DNA of 64,000 nt from Falciphora oryzae (lineage: Eukaryota; Ascomycota; Sordariomycetes; Magnaporthales; Magnaporthaceae): NCBI GenBank assembly GCA_000733355.1, contig JNVV01000021.1:398480-462479 (forward strand), given 5' to 3'. Of this stretch, positions 30,932 through 43,650 are shown piece after piece. The notes under the pieces are model-generated. The model was given only the letters and a program-made list of their open reading frames with translations. It had not been told where the DNA came from and searched no databases. How positions within the stretch are numbered: position 1 is the stretch's first letter; each line of letters opens with the position of its first letter. Position numbers and translations under genes: made by a program.

Positions 30932-33900
30932 TGGCAACGGTTAGCAAGAAGAGAAGGGTCGAGAATCCCGTGCCGCCGCATAGACCTCTCCGACCCTACG
31001 ATGCGGCCGCGGACTAACTTGGCTAGCTGGCTCACGAGTTACGTGATTGTCTGTCGCCCATGTGACACCATATATATTAGATCGACGTGAGTAAGAGAAT
31101 GCTCGCCACACCGATGAGGCCCACGAAGTCCAGGTAACCGGACAGGCAGGCAGGCACGTGCTGTGCCCCGATGAAGCAGTACCAAGGCTACGAAAACTCG
31201 GTTGAGTATGTGATTCTCTCTGCTGCAGCCTTTGCCTCGCTCCTACTGTCACCCTCAATACAAAAGGCCGCAAACTGTCAAGCCGATGAATAAAAAAAAC
31301 ATCCCGCGTCAACCAAGCCTTTTGAGCCGCAGACAGGGTGGCAGCCAGAATTCCGCAAACCCGGGGTCCGACTCACGGGACAGTGGACGAGGCGGGCCCG
31401 TGATGCAAGAAGCCCTGTTGACATTAATATACATATGCGAGGGAGGAGGTTGAGGGCGGGACGTTTTGCTATTTTTGACAGTGGTCTGGATGCCTCCCTC
31501 CCTGCATTATCCCACATATGGTACGGTGGGCAGAAGGGGACATAGGTGAGGGAGTAAGAGACACTACTGATCGCAAATGATCTATTACCTATGGAGTAGG
31601 TACATAGTATCGCGACGCCGTTCCTTCCCGCGCGCGTGAACGAGTATATAGTAAAGATGGGGTATGGGTGGGTTGTCATCAGAGAGACAGATGACCACCT
31701 AGCAATATAAAGATGACTAGATAGTCTGGGACGACGCCTCCAACCAAGCGATGGCGATGGCTTCATGGTCGGCTACCAGAGATAGCCCTTGCCCGATGGA
31801 AGCTTCGTACCTGCCCCTCTAATGGCAGACGGCAATACTCGATACGCTCAAGACGACCCCACGCACAGACCCCTCAGAAGGATCTCGACAGCCTGGTTCT
31901 CGTACGTCGAGTGCATATTCGTAAATTTGTACGCCTGCAAGTGCACATCGGGACATCGCTAGCGCGCCCTTTTTGTCGCCCGTCTGCGTGCCTCTCTCCT
32001 CCTGGTCCTGGGGCCTTGCAGCCAGAGCTAGCAGACGATCGGTCGGTCAGCAGGGGAAAAGAGGAGCAGTCTTTTGCTTGGGGATGTAACGCAACGTTGC
32101 ATCGACAACGACCGGCCAGAGAGAGGGCAGTGCGGTTTCTATCGCTGGCGAATCAGCGGGCGGGCTGTGGGGATCTCGATCTTCCAACAGAAGATCCGGT
32201 TTCAGTCAAACCCCCCAAGTTGTGACGCTCTGGAGCCAATCATGGGCCTGTCGTCAGCCGGCCCAGGCCGTCCGGTTTGGCCCTCCATTTTGCTGTGCTA
32301 TTACAGATAGGGGGATAATACGGTAGGTGTCGAATAGGAGGGGGTCGTTCGGGCCATTCAGACCGGACCGTTATCATTGGATGCGAGTGAGCGAGCAAAC
32401 CCCCCATCCTCACTCCCTGCGCGCTTGCGGAGGGGCGCTCTAAGGACCTGGAGAGAGGGGGGCTGCGGGCAATGCCCAGGGGATCCCTTGGAAAGGGGGA
32501 GGCGGTGAGGGGAGTGCCGACGACGCGCCGTGGGGGGGAAAATAGCCGGGTCATTGTGAAGACAGCGAGCAAGCGACTGGGCAGGAAGGGTCAAGGGAAA
32601 TCGCGTTGGCAAATGTCTCATTTGCCTTGCCGGCGCCCGAAGAGAGAAGTGAAAACCAAAGAGAAAAGACGGGGAGAAAAGCAGGCGGCCGTACTAGCGT
32701 CCCCTCCCAGTCCATGGTTGCGTGCGTGGTGGTGGTGGGTGGTGGAGTGAGCCTGCAGCCTGGCGGGATCCGATTGGAAGATTTGGCAAGCCTAGGCCAC
32801 CACCAAAAATAAGAAGGGGAGAAGGAAGGAAGAAAGCCACCGGCAGAGGTGACGACGCACAGGAACTTGCGTAGGTGGAAGGCATGGAGATGATGCAAGA
32901 TCCAGCCAGCTGGCGTACCTCGGGGTACTATCTAGCCTGCCGGGCAGCTAGCCCAGGGTGTGTTGAGGGCAGGGCAGGCCAGCCCCTGGGGCCAAGTGTC
33001 CCCAGCCTTGGGGAACCCATACAATACAGAATACAGAGAAGAGGGAGACCTGTGACTGGCCGACGAGACGGAGACCGCCAAAGCCGACGCCAGCCAGGGA
33101 CACTTTGTCTCTTGCTCACGGGAAGAGGGCACACAGCGCTGCCCAATTGGAGGGCGGGCCGGGCCAGGAGCAAACGAGAGACATTACTAGCAGGACGTGT
33201 GCCGGTGGGCGACGGGATCGGCACACCCACCTCCCCTACTCGGCAAACGGGCGGCGAGGCGGCAATGGCTTTTTTAGCAGGAGCATGGAATCCGAGCGAA
33301 TCTTTCAGGGAGGGCGTGAGTTGTGGCTTGCAGGTTGAGCTGAAGGGGGTGTGTGGGGCGGGCTTTTGTGTGCTGTGAGTGTCGCGAGCGTGAATGAATC
33401 CATCGTCTGCTGCTCACTGCGAAAGCTTCCATGCAGCCTTCTTCGGTCCTTCTAGCGCGCGAGGCGTTTGGTGAGATGGAGGGGTGGACCTTGATACCTT
33501 TTAGCGTGTGTATGCTGCGCCAGCGCGCCGCTTGTGTCGCGTCGTTAGTGGCTTGCCCGCGCTACTCCCAAAACGGAGACTCTCCCGCTGCCTGCAACGA
33601 CATATTCGGAGCTTTCCCCGGGCCCAGCAAGGCGAGAGAGAGGTAGAGAGAGAAAAGATGGAGGCGGGCGCTTGGAGGAATTTACGGCGGGCTCGCTCAC
33701 TCAACCCCTCGAGTCGGGCCCCAACCGAAACCACCGACCTTCTTTCCCCGCGTGCTCTCGCGACAAAATATCTCGTAATGAGAACTACGACGGAGAGATT
33801 GGCGTGTCCCAGGAGCCGAGGCAAAAACCTGGGGAAAGGCAGAGACAAGAGATCAAATCCTGGGGCGGGTTTCCGTCCTGATCTTTGAGTCTATTTCCCC

Positions 33901-36682
33901 GCGTGGTTGGTTTGACTGACGGGGGCGTGGGAGGATCGGATCAGATGGCACGAGTAGAGTCACGTCTCGGTGCCGTGCGTGGGCTGCTTCATTTACCAAA
34001 ATCCACGATATCGAACCAAGTTGGACCCGACACGGCACGAGACCACTATACACTATACACAAACAGAGGACTCACCTGGCTCTGCAGTATCCAGCATCCC
34101 AGCCAGCGGGACGCACCCCCATCTCCGTTGCTGGCAATTTATAGAAACCGAAAAGGAGGGAAATAAATTTCTGCAACGCTGGTCGGCACTGCACCCTCAA
34201 ACGCGTGGGATCATCATGGCACGCGATGGCGAGCGCATGGAAGCCTCCTATTCCATTACCAAGAGATCCATCAGCTTGGTACCAGAACCAGACCCCGGCC
34301 TGGCAGGAACGGGCCAGGGCAAGAAAAAAAAAAAGAAGGAAAAGAAGAAAGAAGGGAAAATAACGAGTCAGAGATAGGGCAACTGCAAGATTAACAGTAG
34401 CAATACGGATTCTTGGCATCATGTCTTTTTTTGTTGGGGACCGAATATCATGGGAAAAAAGCATTAGGGAACGGCCCTGCGCACATGTCAAAAATTTCAC
34501 AAGGGTGACACCTGCTCGCCCAGGGCTGAACAGCTCACCAGTCTGCGCCAAACGAGCCGATTGAGTTCGCGCCAGAGTCTTATTGGGAAAACAGCCGTGC
34601 GCTTTGGTCCCCAATAACGCGACGGTGATATTCGCGGCGGGTTGAACGCGAGCACACGGGCGATGGGGAAAGGAGGAGGGCAATGTCAAGGCAGGTATCC
34701 CTTTTTTTTTTTTTCTTTTTTTTTTTTTTTTGCGGCGGGAGCTAAAAGTAGTCGAGTCGCAGTGAGAAGAAAAAGAAGAGGGGGAAATCCGGCGGCCCAA
34801 AAGTCACACACCCCCCCTAGCAATCAGCGTGGGGTTGGAAATGGGTCCCTCGGTGAATGAAAACGAGCAAGCGCCTGGGGGAGATTACCACCATGAAGCG
34901 CCGAGGATTCACGTGCCAGAGGGTGGCAGAGGGAGGGGGAGGGGTGTGTGGCGGCAGGAAGGAGACCAAGGTGCCTGCTGATGCCTCGCAGCAAAGTCAG
35001 TGCCGTTCTGGTTAGGCCGGACGGGAGTTGGTTAAGGTTGGCACCGAGGGCAGAATGGAATCTGTTTGGTGCGATCCTGCGATCTTCACATTTTTTGTGG
35101 CTTGCCTTAGCGTCCTAGGGGAAAAGCAGGGAAAGAAAAAAGCCCACCGAGCCAGCCGACGTGACCTGTCACGCAGAGAGAAAAAGCGCCGTTTGTGTGG
35201 TAGGGGGCGTGTGTGTGCTCCAGCAAAAAAGGAGTCGGCGGCTTTAGCCAGGTGGTGGGGCTCTTCTCGCTGTGGCTGGCGTGCAGGGGATTGGGGTTCA
35301 CAGAGCCCTCCATCACGACTGGCTGCGTCGCAATGCCCGCACGCGACGAAAGGTACTTTGCGATACATCTCTGTGGCCGTTGTAGTAAGGCTCGCCTACC
35401 CGGGAGCCCTGTAGCGTGAGCTGACGATCGGTCCGCCGCCCATGGACACCACCGTCGCAGTCGCAGTAGACCCCCAGCCCTGGCCCTGGCTGGACGCGAG
35501 GAGCAGGAATATCGTTCGTACCTACAGTAGCCTGCCTAGCACCACTACCGCCAACAACACGCTAGCCTACGGCAGACTTATCCTGTCAGGTACGAGGAGG
35601 GGAAATGCGTGCGAAGCAAATCAGCACAGGGCCCTTCATGGCAGCACAACCCCCGTTTGGCCGAACCTTGGTGCGCGGAGATTTTTCTCTTCTTTACGAG
35701 GCTCACATTACTCTGTACGCTGTACGACGACCTCCCCAACCCCATGCCGTGAGCCATTGAACCAGGATTTTCCCTTCCTCAGCTCTCGCTCTCGTGTTGC
35801 ACAGAAAACTAACTGCCCGCCTGGCCACCACCCAACCCCGCGCGCATCTCACCAGACATTTCTCTGCCGTCACTTCTCATCGTTTCTTCTCACTGCCGGT
35901 TCCGCCCGCCGTCCGGGCCCAGCCCCCCATGCTTCATCGGTTCTTGGTCTTGGCCTTGATTTACAACCAAGTGCCGCATTGCGCACCTAGCTGACAAAAC
36001 AAACAAGAAAAAAGAACCGCTGCCCGTTTCGTCAAGAGCGCCATCCTGGACATTATTTTCATGTGATATCCGGCCCAGCCAGCCCTTGAAAATGGAACCT
36101 GAACACCCCAGCAAGCAAGCCCATCGACAAACGACGCTCCACCGAACCCGACCAACCCGACCCGGCACCCAAAAGGGCGACCAGCGCCGCCCAAAGAGCC
36201 CTGCTTACTGGGGACAGGGGAAAGAAGAAAAGGGGAGCCCTCTCTTCAGGGGGGATCCGCCGTGAAAGCGGGGGCGTAGATCTTGGCGGGACAAAGCAGT
36301 GGGGAAAAAAAGATGGAGGAAGCGAGAGCCCGCGCCGCCCGCCCGCCCCTCCCCTCCAGTCCCAAAAGCGACGACACCGACCGACAACACCCCGGTCTGC
36401 CCGTCAGCCTCCTCTGTGTTGTTTGCTTGCCGGGCCTTCTTCTCAAGCCCCCGCCAAATGTCATGATTGTGGGCTTTCCATTGTCGTGTGGAGAAAGAGG
36501 TGGGAAGGCGCGATTGTCTGTGCTTCCCATTGTGTCATGGCTTATCAGCGTGGCTGATCAATATCTACCCTCAATTATATCCCTCTTTCTTCGCCAGACC
36601 GCTGAAACCTCCGGGGCGTTCCGAGGAAAGAGGGTCCCTGGCGTCGGCGAGCGGGCTGTTAATGAGGCCGTTTCGTCAAAGA

Positions 36683-36694
36683 CCTGACGTCAGG
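36683..36694. promoter_or_regulatory. 12-bp palindrome containing a CRE-type site
   Basis: CCTGACGTCAGG is a perfect 12-bp palindrome with the ATF/CREB core TGACGTCA. It is about 7 kb upstream of the transcription-factor start; a role is not shown. Confidence 0.3.
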
Positions 36695-38974
36695 CAAAGA
36701 AGAGGGGAAAGAAAAAGTTGAGCGATAACCGAGCAGTTGCTTGTTCCTTTTTGTCTTTCATTTCTTTTTCTTGTTATTTTTCGGCCAGACCCATTTGGCC
36801 GGGATCGACCCTGTTTACTCGAGGGTCTAGCCAGTAAAAAAAACTGTTGATCGTGGTCGTTGGGCCTTGCCCTCGATGGATTTCTGCGCCACGATGATTC
36901 TAGCCCGGCAGAAAAGGCCCGAGTGATGTCAGCATCGGTATCTGCTAGCGCTGCTGTGTCCCTAGCCAGTGGCTCGTGTGCGCCCCTCCGCGCCAACGCC
37001 GCCCTTTCGTCCCCTTTCTTTAGTGTCTTGTCATGTGCGTGGACGGCATCGAATCAACGGGCTGCGATGGCGACATGTCAGTTGGCGGCGGCGGCGTCGC
37101 GGCGGCGGCCGTTTAGTGTGCCACACGCCCCTCTGTCAAATACCGAATTTAGACACCTGCCTCGCGCTATGCTGAAAAGTGGAAGGTATCATGACGAATT
37201 GAACCAACCGTCCGTGCTTTTAGGGTGTGCCTTTGCCATCTCGCCCGCACCCCAAAGTAAAGTATCCCGATGTATCTGCAGCTCTGGTTCATGTTGTCGC
37301 TCCAGGTTTTTGGTACGCAAGGCCATATATATTGCATCGCCACATATAAGCTAAGCTCGACTCGTAGTATACACCTGACAGGAAGGGAAAGAAGAGATTA
37401 TGGAAGCTTCTCCCGCGGGCGAAGCTTGGAGGAGGAGGGGGGACATTTGCCCAAGCCCCTCCATCCCCCCCTCCCCTCATCCATGCGTGGAAGGCCCTTC
37501 TCGAAGGGCGGCCACATTCGGGTCACGACGCGGGTGAGAGGTGCGAGGTGGGGGTGGGGAGGATGGGCGAGTGTGCTGGCGGAAGAGGGCGGAAGGAATA
37601 CCTACCACACAGAGGAGGAAAACGGGCGGGTGGGCAACAGGCACAACAGCTTAGTGTGTACTAGCTTTCCTGCAGAGCTGCTGCTGGCCGACTGCAGCAT
37701 GCAGCGCAGTACGCCATCCCAGATGGAGGAGGGTGGTGTGGGCTGGTGAGCGCGAGAGGGAGGAATCCAATCGAGGAACGGGCTGGCGGACTGGCAGCCG
37801 GACGGATTAGCTGGGCCGTCCCTGCAAAAAGCACCGCGTCCGCGCCGTCCGCCCGATGCCCCGCCAAGAGCCCCGGCCGGACCTGTGCATCCCCGGGCCA
37901 TTCCCCGTATTGTGTCTCGAGGGATATTGAGAGGGAAAGAAGAGCCGCTGCTGTGCTCGTTCCACCACTGAGCGGTGGGGGGTGTTGTTTTTTGCGGGAC
38001 GGTACACAGACGTCCACTGGCTGGCCGACCTTGGGTGGGAGGACACTGCAGCCGACAGCCAGGTGAGCAAGGACGCCAAGGAGAAATATAGTGGCCGTAT
38101 GGGATGGCAGGTCGCCGGCGTCATGGTCGTACTCGCAGGGAGATGAGATGCGGCGGGCTATCAGATATCGACGAAAAGCCGTTTTGCGGTTTGTCATAGA
38201 AGACCGTGTTGGGGGTCATGCTCTTTTGATTATTTTTAGCATCCTCCATTTTTCTCCATCTTCTGTTCGTTGAAGCCGCGAGCCATAGCAAAAAAAAAAA
38301 AAAAAGTGACAGACGCCGTCGAGACCTTCTGCACTTGGCCATGTCCTGCTTGCCAGTGTGACGACGCCGCAGATGAACTTCACTCCACCTCGACCGTGAG
38401 GACACTAATCTCCTTCCTAGCTGGTTTCTGGTGGCTTTTGTAAGCCATCCATCGCCGAGGCCGAAGGGCCCCGGCGCGCATTCTGTTTCCGCCCATCTGC
38501 AAGTGTTGAATGAATGAGGGAACAAGATGAGAACAAGAGACCAGGTCGCAGAGGGTCTTCTCGGCCACCTAGCCGTAAGACCTGCTGGCAGACGAACCAC
38601 ACACACACAGCCTCACATACACACGGGCGCGCCAGGGTGTCGTTCTCGATATTAATTGCAGAAGCGAGGCCTGGTGTTCGACTCTCTCAGTGGCCGGAGT
38701 CTTTGCCAACCACGTCAGAAAATGCGAGGTGAAGACCAGGACCCCACTATCTGTTTCCGTGCGCCTGCCACTGCTGAGTACTTTGCTGCTGGTGCACCCC
38801 ACCCCCGCGTAAAGCACCTCGACACCATCTGCGCCCGTAAAAAAGCAATGAAGGGCTCGTCACGAACGGCCGACATGCCCGGCTCGGCCTGGAAAGCTCC
38901 CATTTCTTGTTCGTGTTGTCCTTTGCGCTGAAGCTGTGGGTAGGTGTCTGGTGTCCTTCGCTTCGCTTTGCTTC

Positions 38975-38997
38975 TTTTTTTTTTTTTTTTTTTTTTT
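38975..38997. repeat. Poly-T tract (23 nt)
   Basis: An uninterrupted run of 23 T in the gene-poor region; equally an A-run on the other strand. No flanking element structure was seen. Confidence 0.85.
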
Positions 38998-41900
38998 CGC
39001 CACCAGCGGCCAGCGGGTGTGGTGGGGAACGGCGTTAGGAGAGATTGATGATGAAATGCGCAGCAGCAAAAATAAATCTGCAGCGCGGGCATGAGCGACG
39101 AGGAAGGAGATCAATCAATGCTGCCCGCCTCCCAGCCCTTCGAGAACACACCTCAAGAATAGGGTCGCCGCAGCAGCAACATCGCAGGCAGGCATCTGTC
39201 TCACGATCAAATCACATGCAGGCGCGCGTGGCTCCGCCGCGTTGAGGGCGAGCGTGTCTTGTTTCTGTTTCCGCCGCCCGCCTCCCCTCCTCCTGCTTTT
39301 TCTCCTCCTTTTTCGCTTGATTTCAACCCACTCTTGGCGTGCGACGGCGGCAGGGTAGATGTCGCGATGGCCGATTATGTGATGTAGGGAGTGCACGACT
39401 GGGGTTGTTTCAAGCCACATCGGAAGAGCCGCCCTATCTGTCCATTGATCCGTGATTCCGCGGTCCGTTCCCCGTGCGTTTTTGGCAAGGGTTGAGTTAA
39501 AAGGTGGGATGAGGAGGACGAGAATATTCAAGCAAATATAAAATAAGAAAAAAAAAAGAAAAAAAAAATATCACAGCCCCTGCGTCCTTAGCGAACCCAG
39601 GGGTCAAGGGGCATTTTCGCGCGCGTCTGTTTTGGTTCGAGGAGCCGCCCCGAGATATCTCCCAGCCCGGTTCACTGCAAAACACGCCGAAAACAGTAGT
39701 CTCCCACCCCCAGGTCCTGCCAGGTATGCGATAGGCGCGGTACTGGGGACCGGCGGAGATGGAGAAGGGGCTCCATATATGCGGTCAAGGGTTTTTTTTT
39801 TTGGAGGCTGGAACTGATAGGCAAAATAGGGCTCCGAGATGGGGCTCTGTTGGGTGTGTGTGTGTCTGTCTGGTGTCGTGTTATGTGTGTGTGGGCTCCA
39901 GTGTTTTTGTCCCGAAAGCTAAAGCTGAACTGGTCTCAACCTCCTACGATCTGGTTTCCCTCCATCCCCTGCACCGCAATATCAACCCGACCTTGGAAAA
40001 GGAGATGAGGGACAAGGACGCATGGTAGTTGAGATACGGACAGACAATAATCGTCAGGTGGTGAGACGTCGGATCCCACCTTCTCCCCAGGGCATGGAGG
40101 CCCTTTCTTTTTTCCAATGTTTGCTCTTTTGCTTACTGAGGTTGAGGGACAGACACAGCCCCGTTGGTGGTTGCACTCTGGGTACGATATCCCGATATTT
40201 TGTTGTTGCTTCGGGGAAAATAGACCACCCGTGCATCCCCATCGCGGCCCAAGGCGAAAGACGCAGGGCCCTCAATGACAGCATTTGATCCACGCTTTGT
40301 TGACTCGCGCGATGGATGGCGCGACCGGTATGCGGTGGGTTCTCTTGTTTCTTGGGTCGCTCGGGGCAAGGGACATTGACGACAAGCTCGGGGTGCAATT
40401 CTTGCCTCGCTCAGGTCGGGAAAATGCCCGAAGCAGTAATAAATATCGTATCGCATTATACAGTAATAAATCGCTTCTCGCTTGGGGGGCATGCAAGGAG
40501 CCGGCGCTATTCTTTCTAGGCGAGCCCGGCCCCGGCTGTCGCCTCCATGCTGGGTACTGAGCGGTACCTGGAGTCCAAACCAAACAAGCGATGGGGGTGG
40601 GTGTTTTGCTGGGCAACTGGAGAAAAGGACGGGAAGCACAGGCCGACGAGAATTCCGGGCTTTGAGATGTTCTCCTCTCTCCAGGGGTCTCTCGAGGGAA
40701 CCAAGGCTGAGAAGAGATGAACAGGGGCAGCGTCTCTGCGCGGCTATCCCGAATATTTGCCGTGTGGCAGGACACTTTGCGACCCAGCAAAAACAACCGC
40801 CTACGCCGTAGCAAGCGGGCCTTTTTGGGTCGCGTTTCCACCAGCGCGCGGCGACAAAGATGGGAACGAGCAGGGGGAATAGGAACAGCCCTAGTCAAAG
40901 TGAACCCCGGCTTTGCACGCGACCGTATTTTTTTTTTTTTTGTTGTCGTTGCGTCCGCCGCCACCGCCGCCACTGGGGGCAGCCGATCGATAGGATTTGT
41001 GTTGCGCATGAAGACGGCCGTGCCGATTGCCTTCTTGGCCTGAGCATTCTAGATTTTTGCTGAGCGTATTCCAAGCAGCCGAGTTACAGTAAGCAACCGC
41101 TTGCAGGAGAAGCAGGCGCTCGCAGGCCAGAACCCTGACGGGCCTCGAACCCTTGGTATTTTTGGTCTGTGGAGGAGAGGCGGGATGCGCAACCCGTCCG
41201 TTCCCTCACCTCCATCTTTATCACCATGGCGCTGTAGCGATTGGATTTCTCGTACCCGAGCGAGAGACGGAGAGGGGAGGGGAGGTCGCCCCCGCCCAGG
41301 GGGAGGCTTGCTCATCGCGCCAATCAGGGTGACGGCTCTGTGTTGCTCCTCCCGCGCAGGTGGCTTGCTGCAAGTCAACCAGACGTGTGAATAAAAAAAA
41401 AAAAAAATCACCAAGAAAGCGAACACAGCTGCATCGACAGGGGTTGGGCGTCCATGGTGGGTGGGGTGGGGGGGTTGTGGGGACGGTACGGTTCGGACCC
41501 ATGTTCTCGCAGTTGGGCCCTGGGCGAGAGAGGATGGGGAGCTCCAAGAAATGAGTGGCGTCAAATCGCTGCTTTCCATCTTCGCTTTCCATCCCACGCC
41601 CACCACTTCTGCTCCTACCCACCACCCACCACCCCCGACAGCCGACACCCGCCGCCGCCATCTTTGCACCCCTGCTTTTCCATCTTTCGGGCACAAAGAA
41701 ACATGGAGTTCGAGGCGTCGACCGAGTGGGCTTGAGGTCCTTTCTGCCTCCCTCCCTGCCGCCGCCGCCGCCACTTGAAGGGCGGGGCCCTGTCCACAGC
41801 CCGGCTCAATTCCCGTTGATTCCACTCTTTTGCAACGGTGGTGGGTGGTGGTGCCTACTCCCACACTGCACTCGCTCACTCTCTGTTGTCTCTCCCTCCA

Positions 41901-43650
41901 GCGCACCCGCCTGCGCCGCCTTGCCGCCGCACCCTTTCTGCCGCCGTCGGGCATGTCTCTGTCTTTGTGTCCTGAGGCAAATCACATACAGGCAGTGCTT
42001 TATGAGCAGAGGCCGTGGGACGTGACCATCTGCAGGCGTCTTCGTGTCTTCTGTCATCGGCCGCACCTCACGTAAAGCGGGAGTGAGAGGCCGTGAGCGT
42101 GGGAGAGTGTGATGATGATGGCCTCGGCCGTAGTCCTCGCTAGTGGCTCCCCTCCTCTGGCTCCTCCTCCCTCGTCTTCCTCACTTTCACACTCCCCTTC
42201 CCCATTCCTCCTTCACCCTGGTCCAAAAGCATGTGCCTGCCTCCACATCCACCCACTCGCTCGCTGACCTGCTGCTGCTGCGGCCTCCCCTTGCGTCGCG
42301 GTGCTCACCCTGAGGCCGGTCTGGGGTCTGTCAGTGTCGCGCCTTCTCGGCTCCTGCTACTCCCTCGCGCCGGCGCTGTCTATGTAGTACGGTTTAGTAT
42401 TTTTTCTTTCACCTGTTCGTTTTTCGTTTATCAGGGGAAAAAAAAGTGTTCCCTGTCTCCCTGACCGGTCCCATCTGCCTCTGTCATCGATGCCTGGGCT
42501 CCTGGTCGCCTGCCGCCTTGCGCTGCCTTGTCAGAGCCCTTGCCATCCCGGCCTCGCCCTGCCAGACGCAACAAGCGCGCCTCCCCCTGCTCACCATGCT
42601 TGCCCCTTGTCGCTGTCCCCTCTTCGACGAGTCCCAGCCAGGGGCCACAGTAAACAGATCTCTGCCCTTGTCCTACTCGGGGTAGAGGCACGCGGGTGCT
42701 CCATCGAGTGCGAGCGCCCGCCTCTCCCCGCTGCCCTGTCTGTTCTTGATAGCAGCCAAGTCTGCTCCAACCTTCTCATCGTCCTGTCTGTCTCTGCACC
42801 TCGGCTGGCTACCAACGCGCGCCGCCCATGCTTCTGCTTGCTGCCATGGCGCCGCCTTCTTTGCGGTCCCGAAGGCCTGCCCAATCATGGCCTCTGGTTG
42901 GCTGACTCCGGCCAGGGTCGTCTCTCTCTCCCTGTGAGAAGGCTCCTCCGCCCGCTAGGCTGGGGACAACTGCAAGTTCGCCTCCCCCCGTCTCGTTCTG
43001 CCCGTCCCCCCATCCCACCACCCACCCTCCACCCTCTTGCTGCACCCTACCTACCACCCACACCCACCCACACACCCCCTGGTCCAAGTGACGAAAGCAA
43101 GGTACCTCCATGTACACACCTGGGCCGAGATTGTATCCAATGCAGATGGGCATGCTGCTGCTCTGTGTGCAGAGGCCGACGGTTCGTTCGCCGTCTCTGC
43201 GCATCCTCCACCTCTCCGGGTCCAGCAAGCACCAGGGTGGGATCGCCTCGGGAAACATGTCGATTGTATAATACCGTCTGGCCGTCCCATCCTTTGTCCC
43301 CAACTGCTGTGGCTTTGTTTCCCCTTTCCTCAAATCACAAAGTCTTACTACAACCGGACCCTACCTTCGCTGCATATCACCACCCTTTCTATTTATCCAC
43401 AGCCAGTCACTGTGCGCCTGCCATTGGCACAGCAGATGAAGACGTCTCCGCGTCCCGACCCTCTCATCACGTCACCGCCTATGGTCCATCGCTCGCTGTC
43501 TACCCGCCGCCGCAGCTCTCGCCTCCGGATCAGCAGCACACCGCCGTCTCGGACCGCACGATCTATATAAACCAACAACAGCCTCTTCACAGCCTTGTCT
43601 TCTCGGAAGCTATATAGAGAGAGGATTTGTTTTATACTAGCTAGCCTAAC

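Larger units (their letters stand above)
28182..43650. other. 15.5-kb gene-poor region upstream of a transcription factor
   Basis: No open frame in either strand in this stretch carries recognisable domains or convincing splice structure. The sequence is mixed-composition DNA with many homopolymer tracts (T at 34700-34730, 38975-38997, 40928-40940; A at 38290-38305, 39548-39567, 41393-41407), a TG microsatellite (30907-30931), GGCA tandems near 31142-31156 and C-rich CACCC stretches near 43010-43080. It lies between two divergent genes, so it is probably the extended regulatory region and long leader of the Zn2Cys6 gene; non-coding RNAs cannot be excluded. Confidence 0.5.

Noticed and set aside
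36860..37354. A possible gene in the gene-poor region
   Set aside because: Ala/Ser-rich low-complexity frame without motifs or supporting splice sites; not distinguishable from chance.
42490..43617. A 375-codon plus-strand open frame before the transcription factor
   Set aside because: Cys/Pro/Ser/His-rich with no structure, lies in the pyrimidine-rich leader, and shows no conserved motif.
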